Shown here in pieces: positions 17,218 to 27,649 of a DNA stretch of 64,000 bases (its first letter is position 1; each line of letters begins with the position of its first letter). The stretch is taken from contig CAZFTJ010000013.1 in the NCBI GenBank assembly GCA_964521865.1, positions 1 through 64,000 on the forward strand. Direction: 5' to 3'. This DNA comes from CAYSRJ01 sp964521865. Lineage in GTDB: Bacteria > Spirochaetota > B62-G9 > DRHN01. The position numbers were made by a program, and so were the translations under genes. The notes under the pieces are model-generated. The model did no database searches. It had not been told where the DNA came from and was given only the letters and a program-made list of their open reading frames with translations.

Positions 17218-18270
17218 ATGAAAAGTGTAAAGGTTCTCTTCCTGGCTGTGGCTTTCGTCGCCGCAGCTGGATTACTCTATGCTCAGGCCAAAGATCCCTA
17301 CAAGGTTTTCAACGATTATCGGGCAATGGCCAAGAAGGGCATCGCATACGCCGGAGCGCCGCTAAATGGGAAGGTCGTGGGTTTTGCCAATGCCCTGGGG
17401 GTTTTACCCTTCTGCGCCTTGGTCGAGAACGGCATAAAGAAGCAGCTGGCGCTGGCTGGATGTGATCTAAACCAGGGGTGGATCAGCATGGACAATCAGT
17501 ACAATCCCGCGGTTGCCCTGCAAAACGTCGACACCATGCTCTCAAGGCAGCCTGACATTTTCATCGAGTACCAGTTGGACGTGAAGACCAACCGTATTGT
17601 GGCCGCCAAGTTCGGTGAAGCGAAGATACCGGTCGTGGCAATCGATGTGGCCATACCCGATGTCCCTCTCGTGGGCACGAACAACTATACCGTTGCAGTC
17701 ATGGCTGGTCACGCCATGGCCAAGCTGATCAGGGAAAAATGGGGCGGATGGGACAACGTGGACCTGTTGGTCATTATGAATGCATCGGTTTCTACAGAAC
17801 ATCTCATGCTACAGTCTGAAGGTGTTGCCGACGCTCTCGCTGACGAGTTCGGCATCGATCCGATCCGCGATCCGAAGATAGTTCGTAGCCAAGGTGGCCT
17901 CGGTCAGCTCGATAAGGCCAAGGAGGCTATGGACGACGTCCTTGCAGCTCACCCCGAGACCGTGAGTATCGCCTTAACATCTATCAACGAGCAGATCATG
18001 GCGGGCTGCATAGCTGCAATGAAAGATGCGGGCCGCTGGGATCCCGACAACAAGATTATCGTCACCATGGGCGTCGACAAGCTCGGGCAGTCGCTCATCA
18101 GAGACGGCCTGAGCGATGCGGGGGTCGCATTCTTTCCCGAATACTATGGTGAGTACATCGTTCCAATGGTCGCCGCCATGCTCACGGGTAATCCGGTTCC
18201 CCCTGCGATCTTCGTGCAAAACGAGGTCATCACCAGGACAAACATCGACAGGTGGTATCCGAAACAGTAG
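17218..18270 (+). CDS. Periplasmic sugar-binding protein
   Basis: 350 residues with a cleavable signal peptide (VLFLAVAFVAAAGLLYAQ) and a type I periplasmic-binding fold of the ribose/galactose-binding class. Visible parts are GKVVGFANALGVLPF, the inter-lobe segment QPDIFIEYQLD, KIPVVAIDVAIPDVPLVGTN and the late VTMGVDKLGQSLIRDG. It would deliver a sugar or related polyol to an ABC importer. No permease or ATPase gene is adjacent, so it is an orphan, perhaps stranded by transposition. An AGGAG sequence lies 8 bases before the ATG. GC-rich codon use sets it apart from the AT-rich surroundings. Confidence 0.8.
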   Translation: MKSVKVLFLAVAFVAAAGLLYAQAKDPYKVFNDYRAMAKKGIAYAGAPLNGKVVGFANALGVLPFCALVENGIKKQLALAGCDLNQGWISMDNQYNPAVALQNVDTMLSRQPDIFIEYQLDVKTNRIVAAKFGEAKIPVVAIDVAIPDVPLVGTNNYTVAVMAGHAMAKLIREKWGGWDNVDLLVIMNASVSTEHLMLQSEGVADALADEFGIDPIRDPKIVRSQGGLGQLDKAKEAMDDVLAAHPETVSIALTSINEQIMAGCIAAMKDAGRWDPDNKIIVTMGVDKLGQSLIRDGLSDAGVAFFPEYYGEYIVPMVAAMLTGNPVPPAIFVQNEVITRTNIDRWYPKQ

Positions 18271-18570
18271 TGGCATAAACAAGGAGGATAGTTGCGGATT
18301 CCGGGAAAACCTGAAACCCTTATTTTGGCGATTTTTTTCGTCCAAGAAAATCACTCTATGTCAGTTTTGCATTTGGCATAAGCCCCCTTGTACGAAATCG
18401 CTTCGCGATGGCTTTTTCTCCCTCAATTAATTCCTCTCTCATCGTAAGTTAGTCTCTCACCAACAATTATCTCTTCCAATTTCGCTCTCTTTATGCTCTG
18501 ATTGTACAATCTACATCTTTCACTCAAAATTCAATTCAAAAAGGGCACTATAGGTATCATTAAAGAAAGG
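18271..18570. other. Gap between binding protein and IS91-like element
   Basis: 300 bases. A short hairpin ATCGC-TTC-GCGAT followed by GGCTTTTTCT (about 18399-18421) could be a weak terminator. The rest is unremarkable. Confidence 0.4.
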
Positions 18571-19391
18571 ATGAAACAGGATATGGAGATCAGGGGTTCA
18601 GTGAAAGGACACAGGAGAGCTACCTGACATGCGTGGAGCTGTTTGTGAAGTACTTCATGAAACCACCTGACAAACTCACTCTGGAGGACATTCACACCTA
18701 CCAGGTTTATTTGAAGAGGGAACGGGGGGTTGCGGTGAACGCCTTTAACCTGTATGTGAGCGCCTTGAAGTTTCTCTACGGTGTCACATTGAAACGGGAT
18801 TGGAACATTGTACTCATCCCATTGAAAAAGAAAAGCAAAAGATTGCCCGTGGTCTTAAGCCGGGAGGAGGTGGCGCGGCTGTACAAGGCAGCCTCCTACC
18901 TCAAGCACAGGGTGATGCTCCTAACCCTCTACTCGAAAGGGATGAGAGCGAGTGAGCTGGTGCATCTGAAAGTGACCGACATCGACAGCGAGCGGATGCT
19001 CATCAGGATTAACCAGGGAAAAGGCGGAAGAGACCGCTATGTGCCCCTCTCTGAGAAATTGTTAAAAGTGCTCCGAGTATATTGGCTCAGTGCAGAGCCA
19101 AAACCCAAGATGTGGCTTTTCCCCGGGTATGGGGATGATCTTCCTCTGAGTAGACACTCAGTGCAAAAGATGATCCTCAAGGTGAGAAAAGATGCGGGGA
19201 TTAAAAAGTGTGTGACTACTCACACCATGCGGCACACCTATGCTACTCATATGCTCGAGGACGGTGAAGACATTCTAACAATCCAACTTTTGCTCGGTCA
19301 CCGGAGCCTGAGGACCACAGGCAAATATCTTCATGTTTCGCGGGGCCATCTGAAGAACACTAAAACTCCCCTCGATACGCTGAATCTGTAA
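18571..19391 (+). pseudogene. Tyrosine recombinase, N-terminal frameshift
   Basis: From 18633 the frame encodes an XerD-type recombinase. It has a SAM-like N-terminal domain and a catalytic domain with Arg in GMRASELVHL, the HTMRHTYATHML box (HxxR), LLGHRSLRTTGKYLHVS (H and the nucleophile Tyr), and GKGGRDRYVPL. Upstream, MKQDMEIRG starting at 18571 lies in another frame, and the continuation SERTQESYLTC follows in the correct one. One T is missing at about 18597 (GGTTCAG where GGTTTCAG would restore the frame). A shortened protein from an internal start is possible but would lack the first helix. Confidence 0.7.
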
Positions 19392-19440
19392 TAAGCCACT
19401 CCTCTCAGCTTCTATTCCCAATGAAAGTGCAAGACGAAGA

Positions 19441-20625
19441 TGAAAAAACCGCCTTATGAAGTAGCTGATATTTTCAGGGACAATCTCGATAAGCTTGGCA
19501 GCATCAGCCCCCCAGCAGTGGAAGGTGGTAAATGCACTCATCCACTGCAGAACGGCCAGTCTTGGCGGTCATGTGTATGAGTGTGAGCGCTGTGGGCATA
19601 CTCTTATCTCCTACAACTCCTGTCGTAACCGCCACTGCCCAAAGTGTCAGGGTTTTGCCCGGGACAAATAGTTGAAACAGAGAATGACAGAACTCTTACC
19701 GGTTGAATAATTTCATGTGGTTTTTACCATACCGGACACCCTGCACATGCATTCGCTCTATAATAAAGAAATCGTCTACGATATTCTCTTCCGAGCTGTC
19801 AAGGAGACCCTTCTTGAGGCAGCCGAGAATCCGTTTAATCTTGGTGCACGCATTGGGTTTATCGCCATACTGCACACCTGGGGGCAAAACCTGATGGTGC
19901 ATCCCCACATCCATTGTGTAGTACCCGGTGGGGGACTCTCAATGGATGGGAAGCGGTGGATCGTCTGTAAGAGAGGATTCCTGGTTTCGGTGAAGGTGCT
20001 TTCGAAACTTTTCAGAGGAAAGTTTCTTGCCTTCTTGAAACAGGCATTTCAGGACCATCGGCTGCATTGTTGTGGAGAGCATAAAGAGCTTGAAACACCC
20101 GGAGAGTTTCAAAGGCTTTTGGATGACGCCTATACAAAACAATGGGTGGTGTATGCGAAAAAACCTTTCTCCGGTCCACAGCAGGTGCTTCGGTATCTGG
20201 GAAAGTATACCCATCGGGTCGCCATCTCCAATCATCGTATCGTTAAAATAGGGGCTGATATAGTTTCTTTTACATGGAAAGAGTACCACAATTCAGGCAC
20301 CATGAAGACGATGTCCCTCTCTACAGCAGAGTTTATGAGACGCTTTTTGCTTCATGTCATCCCAAAACGGTTTGTGAGAATCCGTTTTTACGGCCTCCTA
20401 AGCAATCGGAATAAAAGGGAGTCGCTGTCAAGGTGCCGCGAGCTGCTCGATGAAATCCCAACCGAGGGTGAAAATGAGGGTCAAAATCATGAGACAGCAC
20501 AGGAAATCATACCCGAAAATGAATGTTTGCTTTGCCCTGAATGTCAAAAAGGGCACATGATTATCGTCATGGTTATTGAACCTGAGCCTTTGGCTCACAA
20601 TGTAGTAATATTGGATTCATCGTGA
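19441..20625 (+). pseudogene. IS91-family transposase, inactivated
   Basis: The protein starts MKKPPYEVADIFRDNLDKLG at 19441. An extra C in the six-C run at 19508-19513 shifts the frame. In the shifted frame the zinc-binding N-terminus is intact (YECERCGHTLISYNSCRNRHCPKC). In-frame stops then follow: TAG at 19669-19671 (where Trp is expected after ARDK) and TAA at 19708-19710 (where Tyr is expected before FHV). The remaining frame contains the HUH motif region HPHIHCVVPGGG and YLGKYTHRVAISNHR with the catalytic Tyr segment. Three lesions make it a clear pseudogene. Confidence 0.8.
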
Positions 20626-21183
20626 AGAGAAAGCGAAAAATGGGCAGTGATAATAACTTGTACCACAATATATCTTCCTCACTCGCTCTTCACTGGCGAT
20701 GTATATTCGAATGCCTACCAAAAAAGAACTCTCCCACTAAATTTTTCCGCTGTAGATGCCATACTAACAAAGAGACTCCACTATTCTCCCTTTCATCCTC
20801 GACAAAGCTCAAAATCTCTATCAGAATGGACCACAAGGGATACTGTCCAAAGATTGAATCCCCATAGTAGCGCGAAGCGACTTCGTACAATTATTTCTAT
20901 TCGGAATCGTACCGACTCCTCATAGAAACATATACCTTGGGGTAACAGAAAAGATATATTGCTCCCTCTCGGAAAAGGAGTACGAAGAGGAACAGATAGT
21001 GTAATCGTCATTTTGAATATTAATGAAGCTATAGAACGGTACCCCACTTGATGGGAATCTGGTTAATGGTTTGAGAAGTCAGGCATTATCATCGAGACAA
21101 AAAACACTCGGCAGGATTCAGGCTACCCCCTCAGTGTTCTCCTAGACCTGTAACCATACAAATTGGCAAATTCTTCTTGTTTC
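20626..21183. other. Distal part of the IS91-like element and gap
   Basis: The first 350 bases have the look of the 3' flank of IS91-like elements (short open frames in several phases, no gene). The rest, up to the toxin-antitoxin promoter, shows no feature I can support. Confidence 0.4.
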
Positions 21184-21216
21184 ATACACATAAGTATGCT
21201 ATATTTTGTGTATAGC
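21184..21216 (+). promoter_or_regulatory. Dyads upstream of vapBC
   Basis: Two overlapping inverted repeats lie just before vapB: ATACACA/TGTGTAT (21184-21190 and 21207-21213) and GCTATA-N7-TATAGC (21198-21216). They suit autoregulation by the VapBC complex. The ribosome-binding site TGAGGAGG follows. Confidence 0.5.
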
Positions 21217-21237
21217 AATTTGAGGAGGACTATTCTA

Positions 21238-21438
21238 ATGTTAAGAACGAATATTGAACTTGACGAAAAGATTGTCAAAGAAGCGATGAAGTTCACCCAT
21301 AAGAAAACCAAAAAGGAGCTTGTGAATTATGCCCTTGAGGAACTTGTAAAGAGGTTTAAGAGAAAGAAACTCCTTGAGCTTGAAGGCAAGGTGGAATGGA
21401 CGGGCAACCTCGATGAAATGAGGAAAAGCAGGGTATGA
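21238..21438 (+). CDS. vapB: VapB-type antitoxin
   Basis: 66 residues, start chosen at 21238 because GAGGAG lies 9 bases upstream. It begins MLRTNIELDEKIVKEAMKF, a ribbon-helix-helix DNA-binding segment, followed by KTKKELVNYALEEL. The C-terminal tail (KVEWTGNLDEMRKSR) would wrap the toxin. The stop overlaps the toxin start by four bases (ATGA), which couples translation. Confidence 0.8.
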   Translation: MLRTNIELDEKIVKEAMKFTHKKTKKELVNYALEELVKRFKRKKLLELEGKVEWTGNLDEMRKSRV

Positions 21439-21833
21439 TTCTTGTGGACACCAGCGTCTGGATAGACTTCCTGAAAGGTGCAGAATCCCGTGAGCGCCAT
21501 GCTCTTCACAGGCTTATCGAAGAAGAGGAGGAAATTTCGATTACGGAGATCGTCCTTACGGAAATTCTACAGGGGATAAAGGAAGATGAGGACTTCAAGA
21601 GGGTGAAGGACTATCTTCTCGAATTTTCTGTCCACGGACCAAAGGGCATCGAGACCTACCTGAAAGCAGCTGAGATTTACAGGGAATGCAGAAAAAAAGG
21701 CAAGACTGTGAGGAAGACTGTTGACTGTATCATTGCCGCGATGTGCATTGAAAATAGTCTTACCCTCCTTCATAAAGACAACGACTTCGACATTATCGAG
21801 GAATGCGCCGGACTTAAGGTGCTGAAAGTATAA
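21435..21833 (+). CDS. vapC: VapC-type PIN-domain toxin
   Basis: 132 residues, a standard PIN ribonuclease. The first acidic residue is in ILVDTSVWIDFL (Asp5). The second is the Glu in ITEIVLTEILQGI, and the third and fourth are the Asp in TVDCIIAAMC and in HKDNDFD. All four metal-binding acids are present, so activity is likely. VapC toxins commonly cleave tRNA or rRNA; the target here cannot be inferred. Confidence 0.85.
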   Translation: MILVDTSVWIDFLKGAESRERHALHRLIEEEEEISITEIVLTEILQGIKEDEDFKRVKDYLLEFSVHGPKGIETYLKAAEIYRECRKKGKTVRKTVDCIIAAMCIENSLTLLHKDNDFDIIEECAGLKVLKV

Positions 21834-21884
21834 AAATTACTTCTCTGCAGTTTTTTCAACATTCTGTAATCTAATCTTTTATGT

Positions 21885-22946
21885 ATGGATATGGAAGTTA
21901 AAGATAAATATGCATTAGAAAAGGGGAAAAAAGAGTTTTTTAGCAGGGCACTCAGATTCGGGGTAATCTTTATAATAGTGATTGGTGTGCTGATTGCTGT
22001 TACCAATCTGAATGAGCTCAAGAGACACTTTCTGGAAATCAGCCCGAAGCTATTTCTTGCAGGTGAAGCATGTTCTCTGGGTGTTTACTTTTTTGAGGGA
22101 ATTTTTCTTTTATTTTCATTAAGGCTGTTCAGAGAAAAAATTACATTTTTTCGGGCCTTGAAATCTGCCTTTATAATAAATGCCATAGGATACCTGGTAT
22201 CTTTTGGCGGGCTTACTCCATTTGCAACTCAGATACACATTCTGGAAAACTATGGAATATCACCCAAAAATGCCACTCTTTCCCGTACACTACATGTGGT
22301 GGTTTTTAATATATTCTTCAATTTTCTTCTTGCATACGGTTATATCTCAGTATTCAGAGGAAAGGGGGAAGAGATTAAACTGCCACTTATCACAACCATA
22401 ATTTTCCTTTTCTCAGGTCTCCTTTTGCTGTTTTATCTTGCTATTTTTCTGAAGAAGTTCAGGGTGGCAGGCCTTAAGGGCATTTCAGCTTTCTTTAATA
22501 TTTTTTTCAGGCTTTTAAAGATGAAAAAAAAAGTAAAGCCTGATCTGGCTATAAGTTTTTTCGGTGATTTTCGGGAGGGGTGTAAAGACCTGTTCAGAAA
22601 ACCAGGTTACTTTTTGATTCTTTTTATTATTGCTGTACTTAACTGGGCGTTCATGCTGGGGGTGATGTTTTTTTCCTTTTTATGTCTTGGCTACAGGATA
22701 AATCCGGGGGTCCTTGTTACCGGCTTTGCTATAGGTCAGATAATGGTGGTAGTTTCTCTTATTCCTGGGGGAGCCGGAGCTATGGAAGGCTCGATGGCCT
22801 TTACCTTTAAGGCTCTTGGAGCGCCCTTTGAATCTTCACTGGCAGCAGTACTTGTGTTCAGAACACTTTTTTATGTCATTCCCTTTTTCCTCTGCCTGCC
22901 ATTATATACGGGGTTGAAAAGAAAAATAATTGAAAAGGTTAATTAA
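21885..22946 (+). CDS. Flippase-like membrane protein (UPF0104/LPG synthase TM type)
   Basis: 353 residues with about eight membrane helices. It has the family pattern of the membrane part of MprF/AglD-like proteins: ALKSAFIINAIGYLVSFGG, then GLTPFATQIHIL, and near the end SLIPGGAGAMEGSMAFTFKALG. These proteins are thought to move or position lipid-linked substrates; this copy has no synthase domain. It follows vapC by 51 bases but probably forms a separate unit. Either of two close ATGs (21885 or 21891) could be the start. Confidence 0.75.
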   Translation: MDMEVKDKYALEKGKKEFFSRALRFGVIFIIVIGVLIAVTNLNELKRHFLEISPKLFLAGEACSLGVYFFEGIFLLFSLRLFREKITFFRALKSAFIINAIGYLVSFGGLTPFATQIHILENYGISPKNATLSRTLHVVVFNIFFNFLLAYGYISVFRGKGEEIKLPLITTIIFLFSGLLLLFYLAIFLKKFRVAGLKGISAFFNIFFRLLKMKKKVKPDLAISFFGDFREGCKDLFRKPGYFLILFIIAVLNWAFMLGVMFFSFLCLGYRINPGVLVTGFAIGQIMVVVSLIPGGAGAMEGSMAFTFKALGAPFESSLAAVLVFRTLFYVIPFFLCLPLYTGLKRKIIEKVN

Positions 22947-23293
22947 ACCACTTTTATAACTATCAATTTATTATTGATCTTAAATCGTGCAAGTTATAAT
23001 AGCTGGTGCATTTGGAACTCTGGCCACAGGTGGCTTTTCTCCTGAAAATAGCAGTGTAGGATAGTACAATTCAACATATATACATTGGGTAACAACCATG
23101 TTCATGTTGCTTGCAGGAACAAACTTTGCTCTTCATTTCAGAATGATTACAGGTGATATCAGGTCTGTTGTGAAGAACACTGACGAGCTTGTTGAAAATA
23201 CACCGGCAGTACCGATGTTCAGGAAAAACAGGGAATAACGAATATCGTCCCTGCACGCATCTTTCAACTATAGACAGGCAGAAATTTCAAGAA
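22947..23293. other. Non-coding gap
   Basis: About 350 bases between convergent genes. No gene, strong hairpin or repeat seen. Confidence 0.4.
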
Positions 23294-26200
23294 CTAATCG
23301 CCTACCTGAATACTGATCTTTTTTGCAGGCTTGTTGATGTAGTACACTTTTACATCATCCTTCGTTACTTCGATGCCGATCCAGGCACCTCTGAAAAGTA
23401 TTTTGAATGAGAGCCGTTCCCACAGAGAAGGAAGGTTTGGTTTGATCTGCAGGTGATCTTTGAAGATATTGATTCCTGCAAAGCTTTTGAATAAAATATC
23501 GAGGGTTCCTCCCATCACCCCGCAGTGAATCGCTTCCGCGGTTATGTCTCCCTGGATATCATATATGTCGCTCTTCAACGCGTATTGAAACCAGTCCCAC
23601 ATGGCCCTCTTGTTTGAGTCAAGATACTTCAAAATTGCGGAATGTACAACCTAGCTCAGCGTCGATCCATGACTTGTCCGTTTGATATAGTAATCATAAT
23701 TGCGATCGATGAGGAGGAGCTCGTTGTTTACGGTGTACCCCATTATTTCAAGGATATTCTTGACCTGTCCGGGGGAGAGCAGGTGGAATAGCATCAGGGT
23801 ATCCGCCTGCTTGGTAGCCTTGTATCTGTCCGGAGAATTTCCCTCCGATTTGAGAATCCTGTCGAGCCTCCGTATATTACCGTACTTCTCTCGATATGCA
23901 TCCCAGTCGAGCTCAGCCAAATCCATGTATCCGGTGAACTGAGATATGATTCCCTCTTCCGTAATTTCCACGCTCATCTTCCTCACAATATCATTCCATT
24001 TATCAATCTCCTCCGGATGAAATCCTATTTTCTTGGCAAGCCCGGCCTTGACCTCTTCAGGCAGGTACTCATAGGTCTCTACTGTTTTGTGCATGAGCCA
24101 GCACACCATGACATTTGTATAGGCATTATCCTTCAGCCCGCCCTTCTTTGCATCAGGATACTTTTCGTGGAACTCATCGGGACCCATAACTCCCGGGATA
24201 TGGTATCGATCATCCTTTTTCACATATTGAGCGATACTCGCCCAGAACCGTGCAATCTCCAGCATCATCTCAGCACCGTACGTATATAAAAAGTCAAGAT
24301 CATCGGTAACATAGTAGTATACCCATACATTGTAGATGATTGCAATTGACACATGACGCTGGAGTCTGCTTAAATCAGGCCCCCATTTTCCCGCAACAGG
24401 ATTGAAATGAATGGTCTGGGTTTCTTCACGCCCGTCATCGGCCGACTGCCATGGATACATCGCTCCGTCGAATCCGTTTTCTCTGGCGTACTCCCCGGCA
24501 GCATCGAGCCTTCTGTATCGATACATAAGAAGCGCTTTTGCTATCTCCGGGAAATGGAGAAAATAGAACGGGAATATAAAAAGTTCGTCCCAGAAGATAT
24601 GCCCTCGATATGCTTCGCCATGCAGCCCCCTCGCAGGCATTCCGGCATCGATCTGCGTATTATGGATAGAGGCGGTCACAAGAAGATGGTATATATGGAG
24701 CCGTACAACTCTCTGCGAAAACCTGTCTCCTTCTATTATGTAGTCTGATCTTTGCCATAATCCCCGCCACACTTTGCTATGGGATCGCAAAACCCTCTCA
24801 TAACTATTCACTTTTATGAGAGCACAGGTTGCGTTCTCCTCAGGATCACCCTCTAGATCGGTATCTTTGGAGGTGAATATGCTCACCAGCTTCTCGAGAA
24901 CATACGGTTTTTTTTGCTCTGCATCAAATGTCAGATACTCCGATATCACCCCAATATCCTTGGTGACTACCCTTCCGGCAGTAACTGTTTTTCCTTCACT
25001 CTTGAGGAAGTTTTTCGCGTGCATACAGATATTAACTTTTGAAGCGGTGGTCCGCACGTGAAGGCTTATTCCGCCGTTTTCTTTCACTACAGAGATGGGA
25101 TAGAGATGTTTCGAATTCAGCTCACGATACCTGGGAACACCGTAATTTATCACCGTACCATCGAGCGTTGAACGAAGCGTTATTCTCTCACTGTAATTCT
25201 GGGGTATTACGGTGTATTGAATTGCTGCGAGATGGTGGTCATGCATGCTGGCGATTCTCTCACTATGAATGGTGGTAATCCTTCCCTCTCTGTCTTTGAA
25301 TGTAACGTCCCTGGACATCACCCCATCTTTCATACTGAGGTTGTGGGTGTATTCAAGAATCTCCTCATCAAAAATATTGATAAAACCCGAATCTCCTATA
25401 CCTATCTCCATTAAAAGCCAGTTGGGGCAATTTACAAAATCGTTGTTGTATATAGTCCTGCGATACACCACACTGGGAAGCTTATTGTAGATCCCCGCAA
25501 TATAGGTACCGGGATAATGAATCACCTCGTCCGCTTTCACCCCTTCGAAGCATCCTCTGGTTCCAAAATACCCGTTTCCAACGGTGGTAAGCGTTTCCCT
25601 GAGCTTCTCCTGTTCCGGTTTAAAATCATAGTAGGTAAGGTTCCACTAATCCTCCTCCATACCCTTTTCCAACCACCATTCCACATCTTCTATGCTCAGC
25701 TCTTGAAGATCCGTTACTGCGATGTCGGCACCGTGTGCCTTGAGCTCCTGGACATTACCATCCCTGGCAACTCCTACGACAAGACAAAAGTTTCCATTCT
25801 TTCCAGCCTCCACACCTGCTATCGCATCTTCTACCAGTAAGCATTTGTTTGGATTGAGACCAAAATACTCGCAGGCCAATAGAAAGATATCGGGATGAGG
25901 CTTCCCCCGGAGACCAATCTCTTTTAATATCGTCCCATCGATAACAGACTCAAAAAGATCGATCAATTCGGTCTTCTCGAGTATGAACCTGCAGTTCATA
26001 CTGGATGAAGAAACGCCGACCTTTACACCTTTTTTCTTCAGGGTTTTTATAAAAGAGATCGTTGATTTGTATACACCGGCGCCGCCTTCTGCGATGATAG
26101 AACGAAAACGTTCGTTCTTTTTATTGCCTATTCCACATATAGTCTCCTTGTCAGGCGCATCCCTGGGTTCTCCGTACAGGATCACTATATCTCTCGATTC

Positions 26201-26410
26201 GAGAAATGATTTTACACCCATGTACCTGGGCTTCCCGTCAACGTACTTTAAATAATCCTCCTCATGGGTAAACGGTTTGTAATCTATACCTCGCTCTTTA
26301 GATTTCTACTCCAAATACTCGTCAAAGGTGATTTCCCATGCCTGGAAATGGATCTTTGCAGTCTGTATTATGACACCGTCAAGATCGAATACCGCGCCCT
26401 TACACTGCAT
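23294..26410 (-). pseudogene. Beta-phosphoglucomutase / GH65 phosphorylase fusion with three TAG codons
   Basis: A single frame of 1038 codons runs from the ATG at 26410 (with GGAGGTG upstream) to 23294. The N-terminal 220 residues are a HAD-type beta-phosphoglucomutase (CKGAVFDLDGVIIQTAKIHF, VDGKPRYMGVKSFLESR, LVEDAIAGVEAGKNG). The rest is a glycoside hydrolase family 65 phosphorylase (NGYFGTRGCFEG, GLHGEAYRGHIFWDE, and general-acid motif VMGPDEFHEKY). The fusion would split trehalose or maltose with phosphate and isomerise the beta-glucose 1-phosphate. TAG codons at 26306-26308, 25646-25648 and 23651-23653 interrupt it; the last lies in HGSTLS-stop-VVHS, where Lys or Arg is usual. No frameshift is present. 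Confidence 0.8.
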
Positions 26411-26415
26411 GCTGC

Positions 26416-27630
26416 TCACACCTCCTCTGCTTTGCTCAAATAGTGTAGAATTGAAACCAGGATATCTGGTCTTGAGACAAAAAAGGAGTTCGAACACACT
26501 TTTCGCACCTCCTCCTTCAAATCCTCATCCTCTGTTACAAATATAGCATTCGTGTCGGTGGATTTCTCCATTGAAGCCTTTACCATTGGTATATCGGAAG
26601 ATGTATCGCCACAAATTAGGTTTGTATCGTCTTCCATTCCAAGCTGAAGCTCTTTATTGAGAAAATCGATTCCGTCGCCTTTGTTGAAATCACCGACACC
26701 ATCGGTAGCGTTGCTTCTCTGTATCACGAGCATGATCTCCACGTCTTTTCCGGTGTCTTCGATCCTGAAAAACTTCCCTTCAGGATCCACCTCCCGAACG
26801 ATACCGGTGACTCGCCGCAGAAACTTCTCTGATTCTTGCCTTTCAATTGTGCCATACATGTCCTGTCGCGCAACTGTCGTCTGTCCGAACTTGAACTGCA
26901 GTCCGGATCCAATGAGTGAAAATTGCTCATACTCCTCTTTTTGTAAGAGCTCGGAGAGCCTCTCGTTCAGAATATTTAGCTTCTGCTGCTGAACCTTTTT
27001 AATGGGAAAGCGCCCCCTTCTCCCGCTTTTATCAATATACTCCCTTCCCTTTGAACCTGCATAGATAAAGGTTCCATCCGGATCAATCGCTACATCCAGA
27101 AGCCCGAAGCCCTCCAGAGGCGCCGAGGTGAGCATAACCGAATTCGATGCACATTTACATGCAAATCTCGCGAGGATAACAGCGTTATAAATCGACTGTA
27201 CCGCAGACCTGTACCTTCCGCAATAGTTATTAACCGTTCCATCTCGATCGGTGATAAAATTTTTGAATCGGGATCCGGAGAAAAAACGAAGCACCTTATC
27301 CAGCTCGTGAGAGAATCCCGGATTCATCCTCTCGAGATATTGATAAAACATGTCCTCTGAATGCTCGAGATAATAGAGATCTTTTCGCAGCTCATCTATC
27401 TCGTAAGTGATCTCCGTGTGGATCATTTTACCCTCGCCTAAGGTAAGTATGTATTTTTCATTATCTTTTGGCAGCGCTTCGAGCATTTCGAGAGTCGTTT
27501 TCAGGGAATCCACCCATTTTTTCTTTACATGTACTCCTTCGAGAAGACATTTCACAATACATCTTCGAACATCGACAGTTTGCAACATAAGCTCGTAAAA
27601 CTGTGATAAACTCTCTATCTTATTACACAT
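26416..27630 (-). CDS. HAD-superfamily trehalose-phosphatase-like protein
   Basis: About 404 residues from the ATG at 27630, chosen because GAGG precedes it and the upstream codons belong to the previous gene in another frame. HAD motif I is NFITDRDGTVNNY and the C-terminal HAD motif is LICGDTSSDIPMV, both with catalytic aspartates. The cap region contains VMLTSAPLEGFGLLDVAI and a Lys-rich KKVQQQKL segment. The layout resembles trehalose-6-phosphate phosphatase-type proteins. Its position directly before the beta-phosphoglucomutase/GH65 fusion (six bases) supports a role in trehalose-type disaccharide metabolism. The frame is intact although both neighbours are broken. Confidence 0.65.
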   Translation of the reverse strand: MCNKIESLSQFYELMLQTVDVRRCIVKCLLEGVHVKKKWVDSLKTTLEMLEALPKDNEKYILTLGEGKMIHTEITYEIDELRKDLYYLEHSEDMFYQYLERMNPGFSHELDKVLRFFSGSRFKNFITDRDGTVNNYCGRYRSAVQSIYNAVILARFACKCASNSVMLTSAPLEGFGLLDVAIDPDGTFIYAGSKGREYIDKSGRRGRFPIKKVQQQKLNILNERLSELLQKEEYEQFSLIGSGLQFKFGQTTVARQDMYGTIERQESEKFLRRVTGIVREVDPEGKFFRIEDTGKDVEIMLVIQRSNATDGVGDFNKGDGIDFLNKELQLGMEDDTNLICGDTSSDIPMVKASMEKSTDTNAIFVTEDEDLKEEVRKVCSNSFFVSRPDILVSILHYLSKAEEV

Positions 27631-27649
27631 GGAATGATCCTCGGAACCA

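Larger units (their letters stand above)
18571..20625 (+). mobile_element. Decayed IS91-like element with tyrosine recombinase
   Basis: Two adjacent plus-strand genes form the unit: a tyrosine recombinase and an IS91-type HUH transposase. The combination is known for a subgroup of IS91-like rolling-circle elements. Both genes carry disabling mutations. The right end probably extends a few hundred bases beyond 20625, but no terminal signature could be fixed. Confidence 0.65.

Noticed and set aside
23294..26410. Genome-wide reassignment of TAG to an amino acid
   Set aside because: lexA, the sugar-binding protein and the glycosyltransferase fragment stop at TAG in plausible places, and nearby dead genes contain TAA and TGA. 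Local decay or limited suppression is the better explanation.
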